From Guillardia theta CCMP2712 (Eukaryota; Cryptophyceae; Pyrenomonadales; Geminigeraceae), in contig NW_005434624.1 in NCBI RefSeq assembly GCF_000315625.1, forward strand, positions 182,559 to 246,558: a stretch of DNA of 64,000 nucleotides, in the 5' to 3' direction. Positions 11,446 to 21,491 of this stretch are shown here, one piece after another; the first letter of the stretch is position 1; the number at the start of each line of letters is the position of its first letter. The position numbers and the translations under genes were made by a program. The notes below the pieces were generated by a model, which worked only from the letters and a program-made list of their open reading frames with translations, was not told where the DNA came from and did not search any database.

Positions 11446-14343
11446 ATGGACGGCGACAGCACTGCAGGGATGGCGATGAAGCAAGGAGGAGGGGAGGAGA
11501 GAAGAGAGGAGAGGGAGGAGGAGAGAAGAGAGGAGAGGGAGGAGGAGAGAGGACAGGAGAGACTAGATGAGAAGGCGGAGGAGGAGAGAGGACAGGAGAG
11601 GCTAGAGGAGAGCGAGGATGAGAGGATAGGAGTGGTCGGAGGAGAGGAGGGAGGGGAGAAGAGGAGGGGAGAAGAGAGTGAAGGAGAGCAACGGTGGGCA
11701 GACAAAGTTTCCGAGAGAGCAAGCAAGGAGGCATCTGAAGTGCGATTCAGTGAATTTGAGCAACTGGCCGGGAAGACAGCTCCAGCAGAGAGCAGGGAGG
11801 AGAGGGACAAACCTGATGAGCAAACTCCAGCACGAACAGCACGGGTGCCTTTGGATGCATCAGCAGCTGAGGAGATGCTGGGAGAGGCTCTCAAGGCTCT
11901 GGAGGAGGCAGACGAGAGGGGGGAGGAGCCGAGCATCCCGTTCCTCCGAGAGCAGCTCGGGACTATCTGGGGATGCCTTGTGCAGGACAGGTCGACGGCC
12001 TCGAGCATAGGGGAGGAGGCGATGAAGGTGATCACTAGATCCATGAGGAAGCACTCTGAGGACAAGGAGCTCCAGCTGCTGGGCTGCAAGATCTTGAGGA
12101 CCATGGCGACCACGCCGGAGCATCTGGTGAAGCTGCTGCGCATGGACACGATCAAGATCACTGTGAGCGTGCTCCGAAACTGGAACGTGATGGAGCTGCA
12201 CGAGCTTGCCATCATCTTCCTTGCCGCAGCTGCAGGCTTGCGGGAGCTGAGGACGGAGATCTGGCAGGAGGGAGGAGTGAAGGCCGTTTACAACTCGATG
12301 ACCAAGTTTGGGAGGAGGTTCGAGCTGCAAGATGCTGCCTTGTCGCTGCTTCTGCAGCTCGTGGAGGAGCAGAGCCTCCTATCCAAGATGGGGAGCAGCA
12401 AGGGATTCGCAGCCATCCTTGCAGCCATGGAGACCTGGAAAGAGGACGAGGGCATGCAGCAGTCCGGCGCTCGTGTCCTCGGGGCACTGTGCGCGGTAGA
12501 CGAGTTCAGGCTGGCGATCGTCAAGAATGACGGGGCGGAAAGGATGCTCGAGGTTCTGTCATTGCACAAAAGCTCGCAGAGGACGATGACGGAGGCGATG
12601 AGGTGCCTGAAGAGCATGTGCATGAAGCAGGACGTGAGTCGCGGGAGGGTGGTGGAGGCGGGAGGGATCGATGGGGTCATGCGAGCGATGCGGGAGCACT
12701 TGTCATGCCAGGAGCTGCAGGAGGCCGGGCTGGTGGTGTTGTCAAGAATCTGCTCGCACAGCTCGAGGAACAGGAAGGAGCTGATGAGAAGGCAGGGAGC
12801 AGAGCTCGTGCTGGAGGTAATGAAAGGCCTTGAGGAGTCCCAGGCGGTGCTGGAGAAGTGCTGCAGGCTCATCGGCAACCTTGCGATCGAGGATGAGGGG
12901 AAGGAGGAGATTGCAGAGAAGGAGGGGATCGAGCTGCTGCTGTCTGGCCTTCGAAGGTTTCTCGCCTTCTCCTCCATGCAGGAGCAGGGGCTGGGCGCCG
13001 TTGTCAACATGCTGGCAAACAGCAGGAGGAACAAGCTGAGGATCGGAATCCTTGGAGGAGTCAGCGTGATCCTGTCGGCGATGACGGAGCATCGAGAGAG
13101 CAAGGGCGTACAGAAGCAGGGCTGCTGGGCGCTGAAGAACCTCTGTGGAGAGGAGAAGATCGAAGAGATGATCATGAGGGAGAAGGGGACGCGGATTCTG
13201 TTGGAAAGCATGAGGAAGTTTGCGGAGGAGAAGGACATCCAGGAGAAAGGTCTGAGCGCCTTGAGCTTCCTGGGGAGCCGGATGGAGGAGGAGGAGGAGG
13301 AGAACCAGGTGCTGGAGGTCGCCAAGGCAGACTTGCAAGCCTTCGAAGACGACGTTGCTGTGCTGCAGGTGACCTGCGAGGCTCTGCTTGCTATCTGCCG
13401 GACGGAGAGGACGAGAACGAAAGCGTGCGAGCTCGGAGTGCTCCTGCTCCTGGTGAAGGCGATGAATGAGCACAAGAGCAGCCCGTCCTTCTCCTCCTCG
13501 TCCTGCAGGCTCGTTGCTGGGCTGGCGAGGAGCGAGCAGCTGAGGGAGGTGGTGGGATCCCTGGCGGGGATCGAGGCGATCCTGGTGCACCTGCACCTGC
13601 ACAGCGGTAACGCGCGGGTGCAGGAGGACGCTCTGCTTGCGCTGATGAGCGTGTGCTCGAACCATGAGGGAAACAAGACAAAGATGAACGAGGTAGGGGG
13701 GATGGAAGCTGTCCTCCAGGCCATCGCGTCCCACCTGCTGGAGGAGACGGTGCAGGCCGCGGGTTACGGTGCGCTGAGGAACTTGACATCGAAGCACGAA
13801 GGGAACCGGATGAAGGTGGCGGAGGGAGGAGGGATCGAGGCCATCGTGGCTGGGATGGGAGCACACGAGGGGTCGGAGGAGGTGCAGAAGCAGGCGTGCG
13901 CGGTGCTGTGGAACTTGTCGGTGAGCGCGAGGAGCAAGGAGCTGGTAGCGTCGTGCGGGGGGATCTTCATGATCTGCGAGGCGATCCGGAAGTTCCAGGG
14001 GAGCGAGCAGCTGCTAGAGGCAGCGTGCGGGGCGCTGGTGAACCTGTCGAGCGTCCCCAGCAACCGCACCAAGATCCTGAGGTGCGGGGGAGGAGAGTTG
14101 GTGCTGGAGACAGTAAGGAGGAGGGAGAGGGGGTCCGAGGTGAAGAGGCAGGGGTTCAAAGTGCTGGCGCTGCTGGGGGCGGAGGAAGAGTACAGGAGGA
14201 GCATGCGAAGCAGGGAGCTCGTGCAGTATTTCCATCAACAGCTGCAGGAGAGAAGCGCGTCAGGGGAGACGGAGGTCGCGCTGCTGAAAATTCTCCGTGC
14301 CATCTCGGAGCAAGGCAACGAGGACAAGGGGCCGAGCAAGGAG

Positions 14344-14386
<43 letters not shown>

Positions 14387-16993
14387 ATAGGGGGCAGCAG
14401 GAGGAGCAGGAGCAGGATGTGGACAGGAAGGAGGTGCTAATAGGAGAGGGCATCCTGGTGACGTTGATAGCGTTTCTGCGGGGGAGGGAGGAGAAGCACT
14501 CGGTGCTGGTGGAGAGCTGCAGGATGCTGAATTTCCTTGCGGAGGGATCGAACTCGAACAGGCTGCGCATCAACGCGGCAGGAGGGTCTGAGGCCGTGCT
14601 GAGAGCGATCAAGACGCTGGAGGAGGACGAGGAGAGGAAAAGCTATGCTCAGATGGTGCTCTCCCTGCTGCGGGGTGAGGACAAGGAGAAGCTGGTCCCT
14701 CCCGGAAGGCAGAGGAGGAGAGGAGGAGAGAAGGAGAACGGGGAGGAGGATGAGGAGGAGGTCAAGACCTTTCAAGACCTGCTTGCCCCCGCCCATCGCT
14801 CCTCCTTCAACCTCGAGAGGGCGGGATGGAAGAAATATGAGTCGAGGAGAATGGGGAGGAGCTTCTGGTACAACAAGTTCCTCTCCCGCTCCTCTTGGGT
14901 CGAGCCCAACAGCTACTCCGGCTCGGTTATCAAGGAGGAACAACCAGCTCCCCCGCCCTCCCTCCCTCCCTCCTCCTCCTCCTCCTTCCGCCCCTTCTCC
15001 CGCGAGTGGATGGAGCGTCTAGAGCCAGCAGCCGACTGCGTCCTCTTCGACGACCTGGACGCCTGCTGGGTCCAGCGGCAGTCGCAGACGACGGGTAGGA
15101 TCTTCTTCCAGGACCTCACAACGGGGGGGGTCACCTGGAAACCCCCAGCTCAGCGTCAGCTGACGGTGGGCAGCCTGTGGCAGCAGGTGGCCCCGTCCGC
15201 GTCCTCGCCGGACCTCAACGTGCGGAGCAAACTTGGGTTCTATTGTTCCTTCAAGTGCATCCCCAACCGAGTTCACAGCGGTGTGAGCATCGGGGTTGAG
15301 AGCAGGAGGGTCGTTCGCAGGGAGGACGGGGAGAAGGAGGAGAAGAGGAGGCAGGGGAGGGAGGAGGAGGAGGAGAGGGACGGGGAGGAGGAGGGGATCA
15401 GCGAGAAGGCGCTGCAGTGGTTGGCGCTGACAGACAAGAGAAACGAGTGTGCAGACATCAAGTACGAGGATGGGGACTCGAGGAAGCGTTTCTGCGGGGA
15501 GATTTGCCAAGGGAGGAGACACGGGCTCGGGGTGCTGGAGTTTGCAGACGGTGTGACGTACTACGGGCAGGTGAGGAGGAGAGGATGGTTGGGCAGGGGA
15601 AGTCGGCAAGCAGATTCTGCAATCTATTTCTCTGTGCTCCGATATTCTCATCTCTCTCTCTCTCTCTCTCTCTCCTCCTCCCTCCCTCCCTCCCTCCCTC
15701 CTCTCTCTCTCTCCTCTCTCTCTCCCTCCCTCCCTCCCTCCCTCCCTCCCTCTCTCTCTCCTCTCTCCCTCCCTCCCTCCCTCCCTCTCCCTTTCTCCCT
15801 CCCTTTCTCCTCCCCCTCCTCCTCCTCCTTATCCTCATCCTCATCCTCATCCTCCTCCTCATCCTCATCCTCATCCTCCTCCTCATCCCACCATGACTGC
15901 TCGCTCTTGCGCAGTAGGTTTGTGTCCTCCTCTCACTTTCTGTCAGTGGGTAAACGACAAGCCGAGCGGGTACGGGGTTGAAGTTTATCCGGAAGGAATC
16001 GTCTACAAGGGACAGTTTGTAGAGGACCTGCGGCACGGCAAGGGAATGATCATGGTAGGCGGAGGGGAGGAGGATGGGGAAGAGGGAAGGAGAGTGAGTG
16101 GAGAGTTGGAGAGGGGAGAGGGATAGGAGCAATGAACGTGCAAGAGGAGGAGGACGGAGGAGGAGCAGGGAGCGGGGAGTTACGGCGTGCACAGGGCGAC
16201 GGCATAGAGTACAAGGGAGGCTGGAGCAACGGGAGGAGGAGCGGCAAGGGGAAAGAGACCATCAGTTTCTTCGGGAGGAGGGTGTACTGCCTGTCGGAGT
16301 TCTCCAATGGCAGCCTGATGAATCGCTGGGGAGTTTACGAGGAAGAGAGCAGGGAGAAGGAGGTAAGCAACGAGTGCCTTCCTCTCCCTCCTCCCTTCCT
16401 CTCCCACCCCAGTCCTCCCCATCCTCCCTCCTCCCCCTGCTCCACGTCCTCCCTCCTCCCCCCGCTCCACGTCCTCCCTCCTCTTTCTCTTCGATTCTCA
16501 CACAGCTCCGTTGCTGTCTCTTGAGTTTCTTGCAGCTGGACAAGCACTTGGAGGGGTTCGATCTTCACATTCAGAAAGCAGAAATCAAGGTCGGTGAATA
16601 GAATGCCTTCCCCTGCCCTCCCTTGCCTTCCCCTCCCCTCTTCTCCTCCCGTGTCCCCCGCCCTTCTCTCTTCCTCCCTTCGAGCAACATTGTTTCCCTC
16701 CTCTCTCCTTCAACCGCTCCTTCTTCCCCTCCTCCTGGTTCTTCGCTCCCTCCCCTTCCCCCATCGCTCACTCGAGGTCTCAGGCGGAGCAAGCATGGTT
16801 CATATCCGAATCACTCAAGCAATTCATCAAGGAAACGTCGGCAGGGCGAGAAAAGAACGAGGCGGCTGACCTCGTTCCTCCTCCTCCTCGTTACTCTGCA
16901 AACCCTCCCCATTCTGCCTCCCCACAAACACCCTCTCCTCTCATCCTCCCCAGTCCTCTCGTCCTCCTCCTTCAGCTCCTCTTCCACAGGAGT

Positions 16994-16995
<2 letters not shown>
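11446..16995 (+). CDS. Giant armadillo-repeat protein with WW-like and MORN domains
   Basis: Exon 1 is 11446-15570 (1,375 codons); then 15947-16054, 16180-16362, 16536-16589 and 16784 onward, all in phase. Start is the ATG at 11446 (MDGDSTAGMAMK). Order of parts: Glu/Arg-rich repeats (about 18-75); about 17-18 armadillo repeats (about 200-960; signatures such as CAVLWNLSVSARSKELV and GALVNLSSVPSNRTKI); a (GA)n linker near 967-980 encoded by a GGAGCA hexamer run; two more ARM repeats; two WW-like modules (about 1122-1152 and 1201-1232: W...FWYNKF...SWVEP; CWVQ...IFFQDL...VTWKPP); and MORN repeats (about 1345-1470, HGLGVLEFADGVTYYGQ). This looks like a cytoskeletal or ciliary scaffold; that is inference. 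The 3' end is uncertain: a pyrimidine-rich last intron (donor near 16883) would give the end ...NEAADLE at 16995, just short of the converging methyltransferase gene; without it the frame stays open to 17512. Confidence 0.75.
15571..15946 (+). repeat. CT/CCT/TCATCC microsatellite intron
   Basis: Intron 1 of the ARM-WW-MORN gene. About 250 of its 376 bases are simple repeats in order: (TC)n, (CTCC)n, (TCC)n, then (CTCATC)n. It keeps a GTGAGG donor and a TGTCAG acceptor. The sense strand is almost pure pyrimidine, and the purine strand gives long false Glu/Arg reading frames. Confidence 0.85.
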
Positions 16996-17024
<29 letters not shown>

Positions 17025-17030
17025 GGCTGA

Positions 17031-17421
17031 TTATCTATGATCTTTGCAATGATCCTCATAGAGACGAGAAAGAACGACAGGAACCGCCTGAGCGAGCGAG
17101 AGAGACTCCGTGCCTGCAAGAATCTCGTCATCTCGTTCTGCTGCCTCCCCCTGCCCCTACCCTTCAGCTCATCATCATCATCACCACCACCACCATTATG
17201 GTCATCGTCATCACCGTCGTCTACTTGCTCATCATCACCATCGTCGTAATCATCATCACCACCACCACCATCATCACCATCATCACCACCATCATCAGCA
17301 TCATCATCATCACCATTATGGTCATCGTCATCGCCGTCGTCTACTTGCTCATGCTCACCATCATCGTAATCACTGTCACCACCACCACCACCACCACCAC
17401 CACCACCATCATCATCATCAG

Positions 17422-17462
<41 letters not shown>

Positions 17463-19187
17463 CTCCCTCGCTTCCTCGTCGTTCTCACCCCATCTGGAGC
17501 TCATCGGGATAGAGCAGACGCCGTCGGCGTCGAGGGCCTGTAACTCTCCAGGAAGAAACCCTGGCAAGATAAGATGGGTGAGGAGAGCGAAATGAGATCA
17601 GAAGGGGAGAGGAGGGAGAGGAAGGGGGAAGTGCTGCGGAGAGGAGGGAGAGGAAGGAGGAAGTGCTGCGGAGACGAGGGAGAGGAGGGAGGAAGTGCTG
17701 CGGAGACGAAGGAGGGGGTTCAGAGAGCAGAGTAACGAAGGAGGGAAGGAGCAAGATAAAGGAGGGGGCAGGAGGTACACGGGAGCAGGAGGAAGGAGAA
17801 AATGGAGGGAAATTGAACCATCGATTGAGCAGGATGTTCTTTGTCCTTACCAGTATCTTCCCTCCCAAACACAAGGCAGAGCCGCGACCCTGACGTCTCC
17901 GCCTCCCCTTCCATCTCAAACTTCAGGCCCAGCTCGGCAAACCATCAATCCTCACTTCTCATCTCCGCAAACATTCCTGATAGCTCGCCTGCCCCAAACA
18001 GCTTCTGCTGACTATGTCAGAAGCATCCCCCCTCCCCATCTTCTTCTCCTCCTCCTTCCCCTCTCCCTCCCCCTCCTCTCCCTCTCCCCCTTGCCCTCCT
18101 CTCCCTCGCCCTCGTGTTCCCCTCCTATTCATCCTCACCCCCCCCTCACCTTCATATCAGCAAGGACATCTCTTTCCTCTTCCGACGTCTCTGCCTCGGC
18201 TTCTTCCTCCTCCTCCGCTATCCTCGTCATCACGATCACGCAGTTGCCCTCTACTCAATACGTCACAAGGGAAGGGAAGAGGATCGACAGCAAGAGGCTG
18301 CTTGCCTCCTACTGCCTCCTCTAGCGTCTCGCACTCCCGCCATCTCAATCCGTTCCTGTCCACACCGTCATCACGAGCAACTCCTCTCCTCTCCTCTCCT
18401 CTCCTCTCCTCTCCTCCCCTCCCCTCCCCTCCCCTCCCTGTCCCTCCTCGCACCCCCAGCCCTTCTCTTCTGATTCATGTCTTGGTACCCGTATGTATGC
18501 TGCAGCGCTCCTCTCGACGCTCGGATGGCGGACTGCTGCAAGACGTTTGCTCGTGGTTGCACAAACGTGAGCTCTCCTACTTCGAACGCTGCCGAGCACG
18601 TGAGTAAGAGAAGGCGGAGGGAGGGGAGGGAGGGGGAAGGACGTCGACAGGGAGGAACACTACATAAAGTGTGAGGGGCGAGGTACCTGCACAGGCCCTT
18701 GCGACCATCCCGATGGTCACCGTGCGTTTGGTACCGAGGAGAACAACTTGAACATCGCTCAGAGCAGGCACCACCTGCGAGAGCTCAACGCCTCACGCCA
18801 TGCCGAGAAACATGCGAGCAAGACCTCCTCAGCATCTTGCGATGCCATCCATGCTCGCAGCCGCATCCTCCTATCTTCGCCCGTAGATCGCTCCTGCTGC
18901 TTCGGTTTCTTCCGTACTTGCTTCACTTGCTCCTCGTTGTCAACAGTTTGCTGCATGCAAACCGAGATCCTCCTCCTGCATCCCAAGGCACCTCCCCTCC
19001 TTATCCTCCCCACAAACATTCCTGGTGCAGCCGAGTGGAAGCACAGCAGCGCATCCCAAGCGTCGCATCCTCTCCTCGTCGGCTGTCTCTCTCCCATGCT
19101 CAGCATTCGCTCACCCATCATACCTCTCACTTCCCCTACCGCCATGGCCAGCAGCAGGCCGACCGCCCCCCAAAGCCGCCCCGACAT
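17031..19187 (-). CDS. SpoU/TrmH-superfamily (TrmJ-like) RNA 2'-O-methyltransferase
   Basis: The SPOUT signature is spread over short exons. VVLLGTKRTVTIGMVARACA with ELTFVQPRANV (about 18720-18500) is motif 1 (the VLV-P...N-GA-ARA pattern); LCLVFGREDTGFLPGELQ...DGVCSIPMSSRWG is motif 2 (exon ending 17851 and exon 17560-17489); and GTESLSLAQAVPVVLSRLYE is motif 3 (exon 17113-17031, stop at 17031). The last two junctions keep phase and fall where family motifs join, which makes the call strong. These enzymes methylate ribose 2'-OH in tRNA or rRNA using S-adenosylmethionine. The N-terminus is uncertain: an ATG at 19187 opens a good signal peptide (MSGRLWGAVGLLLAMAVGE), or translation may start at the ATG at 18848. 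An acidic insert (AEEEEEAEAETSEEERDV, near 18200) interrupts the domain. It is convergent with the ARM-WW-MORN gene. Confidence 0.72.
17160..17462. repeat. (CAT/CAC)n repeat with a duplicated block
   Basis: Trinucleotide CAT/CAC repeat, read as GAT/GGT on the minus strand. Inside it a unit containing ATTATGGTCATCGTCATC and GTCGTCTACTTGCTCAT occurs twice, about 120 bp apart (near 17195 and 17318), so the array grew by block duplication as well as by slippage. It lies entirely in the last intron of the methyltransferase gene (17114-17488). It creates poly-His, poly-Ile/Thr and poly-Asp reading frames that I do not accept as proteins. Confidence 0.85.
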
Positions 19188-19815
19188 GGCCCCGATTTCT
19201 TGGTGCGACCCCTCATCCCTCCTCATTCAATTTACTGAGGCGGGCAGGGTAGACGGTAGGGCCAGGCGGCCGTTGTCTGGTGGTGGAAGGCCTTTTTGAC
19301 AAGTTTTAGTCAAAAGCTTTTACTACGATAATTTACAGCGAGGCGGGTTGGATTAGAACATATTCAACGAAAGTTTTTTTCCGTTCGATACACAGATGGG
19401 CGGCAGTTTGAGAGTGCAGGGCAGGCGTGGACTAGCGGCTCGATGCCGAGAGGGAGAGGAAGAGGAGGAGGGAGGCGAGAGGAGAGGAAGAGACGAGGAG
19501 GAGGAGGAGAACCGAGGGATTGAGGCGACAAGGAGCTGCTGACCGTGCTGACGGACGGCGAAAAACCATATTCAGCCGTATCATACCTTGTATCATAACC
19601 TTCACTCGAAATCCCATCAGGTTGTCGATCAAGTCTCCCTGTCTGTTGTCAACGCAGCCTGGAAAGAAACTAGAGCAGAACACCTTGCAGGCTCAGCTAG
19701 TCGACGAGGAGCCTCAGGCTGCAGGCACGAGCCGTCAAGTTTCCTCCAAGTGTCACGCCCACGAGTTGACTGTGCCTGAGCTGAGCAGTCGAGTGTCGGC
19801 ACGGAGTAGGAGGAG
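19188..19815. other. Divergent intergenic region
   Basis: This separates the minus-strand methyltransferase from the plus-strand CFAP73-like gene, so both promoters should lie here. At 19290-19345 there is an AT-rich patch with TTTGACAAGTTTTAGTC and TACTACGATAATTTAC. A similar patch occurs at 24466-24500 (AAGTTTTTTTTAACAAG...TACTATGATAAG), so it may be a fragment of a dispersed repeat. 19440-19510 is a purine-rich GAGGAG run. Confidence 0.35.
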
Positions 19816-21280
19816 ATGTCTGCGGAGCAACTAGACATGAATACGATCGAGCCCATCAGCACAGGAAAGAAGAGCATGTTCATAACGCAGGTAGCGAGAC
19901 GAGGCGCCTGCCCTTGTGTCCGGGGCTGACTTGCTGGTAGAATGCCAACGTGACGAGCAAGCAGCACAAGACTGTCAAGCTGCCGAGGATTGAGAGGTGA
20001 GGGGCTGAATGTGATCCAACTGCCTTGGTCGTGACGCTTCTGCTGCAGCGCCAACAGGAGCATCGCCGACATGTCGCACCAGTCTTCTCAGAGCACTGAG
20101 CTGCTCAAGGCGAACCGAGAGGTTTGTGGCCTTGACCACGCATGCCAGGGGTGAAGTGACGGGGATGGAGCAGATGCAAGAGGTGCAGCAGCAGCTGGAC
20201 CTGAAGAAGGCCGAGCATCACGAGAGGATGGCGAAGTGCAAGGAGAAGGAGGAGACTCTTGCCATCAAGGCGCAGAAGCTCAAGTCCGAGGAGGCCAAAT
20301 TCCAACTGTTCCTCAAGGAGAACGATGCCAAGAGGAGCAGAGCGCTGAAACGAGCGCAAGACGAGGTGAACATCAGGAGGGGGAAGGAGAAGGAGGCGGA
20401 GGCCCTTGTGCTGGAGTGCCGCAACATCAACGACAAGCTGAACCTGGCAAGGTCGCGGCTGGACGAGCATCTGATCTATCAGACGTACCTGGAGAAGGTG
20501 GTCGAGCACAGCGAGGACTTCACGGAGGTCTCAGATATCCTGAAGCGCTACCAGACTCTAAGTGCCACCAACGACGACCTGCAGACGATGGTGCAGAAGA
20601 ACATAGACGACACGGAGACGTACCGCCACCACCTCAGTCAGATGACCAAGCGGCTGCAGAACGAGGTTCTCGTCAAGAGCAGTGAGATTGCCGAGCACCA
20701 GGAGAGGCTGGAGAAGGCAAGGATAGAGACGGTGATCGCTGACTCCCACAAGGCGACGCGCGAGGACGAGGTCAAGGACGGGATCCGAGAGCTGGGAGAG
20801 TCGCAAATGGCCATCTTCAACCTCTTCAACAGGTGCAGAGCGACGCACATGGCAGACTCGCGTCCGAAGCAGGAGACCAAGGATCCTTTCCTTGCTCTGA
20901 GGTACATCGAGGAGCGGTTCAGGGACCTTGCGGTGAGTTCTTGTGCAACCTTGTGCTCTCCTCCCCTGACATGGCAGTAGATGATCGTCAAGGACGGATA
21001 CGACCAGGGGGTCGTCGGCAAGGTGAAGGTGCGAGAGGCAGCGGTCGAAAAGCAGGCGGCACACCAGGCGGCCAACGCGCGATGGGGAGCGGCGGGACAA
21101 CCAGCGACCAAGGCTGCGGGGAGGCCGAGCAAGAGGGCGGAAGGAGGAGGTGAAGACTTGCTTGTGCGTGAAGAAGTGATGACGAGCTTCCTTGCAGCCA
21201 TGACCTCTCACGCTTCACAGAGCGGGTTCTTCGGAACGAACAGTGGTAGCACGCTCAAGTCTCAACCTCCACTACAATGA
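19816..21280 (+). CDS. CFAP73/CCDC42-like ciliary coiled-coil protein (DUF4200)
   Basis: Exons 19816-19890, 19941-19996, 20049-20121, 20171-20932 and 20981-21280 give about 420 aa; a 48-base in-frame intron (GTGAAG...CTTGCAG, about 21149-21196) may be removed as well. Residues about 72-200 match the DUF4200 pattern seen in CCDC42/CFAP73 and in the MIA complex of motile cilia: KFQLFLKENDAKRSRALKRA, then LIYQTYLEKVVEHSEDF and ILKRYQTLSATNDDLQTM. The rest is coiled coil with a loose C-terminus rich in Ala, Gly and Ser. Family knowledge places such proteins on the axoneme near the inner dynein arms or in sperm and ciliary assembly. Its presence implies that the organism builds motile flagella. 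Confidence 0.85.
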
Positions 21281-21290
21281 TGACCTGGGC

Positions 21291-21412
21291 TACTGCATAT
21301 TGGTTGAAGGCAACCGCATGTTGTTTGAAAACATCTTCATATTGTTTGAAGGCAACTGCATGTTGTTTCAAGGCAACTGCATGTTGTTTGAGGGCAACTA
21401 CATGTTGTTTGA
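21291..21412. repeat. 21-bp minisatellite between convergent genes
   Basis: About 5.5 copies of a 21-bp unit close to GGCAACTGCATGTTGTTTGA plus one A. It sits in the 211-bp spacer between the ends of the CFAP73-like gene and the minus-strand membrane protein gene, in what must be 3' UTR or termination sequence of one or both. Read on the minus strand it gives the phantom heptad LKQHAVA. Confidence 0.85.
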
Positions 21413-21491
21413 TTGGTGGAGCAGATGTATCAAAGTCTTTTCTTTTTACACAACTACTAAAAACTGTAAAGATTACAAACAAAAAAAGTCT

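Noticed and set aside
11406-12215. Long Ser/Leu/Pro-rich minus-strand frames opposite the ARM gene
   Set aside because: Antisense shadow of Glu/Arg-rich coding sequence; no splice or domain support.
16811-17488. Minus-strand Asp/Gly-rich frame of 225 residues
   Set aside because: Same repeat read on the other strand; only its part at 17031-17113, in another frame, is real coding sequence.
17110-17595. Plus-strand frame with long poly-His
   Set aside because: It is the CAT repeat inside the methyltransferase's last intron; motifs 2 and 3 of the SPOUT domain join in phase when it is removed.
18759-18850. Possible SFI1-like F..W motif (LLACFSAWREA) on the minus strand
   Set aside because: This falls in a 48-bp intron; splicing it out joins DAEE to VVPALSDVQVVLLG and reveals the SpoU methyltransferase.
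21291-21412. Possible CRISPR-like array
   Set aside because: Direct repeats without unique spacers, in a eukaryotic intergenic region; it is a minisatellite.
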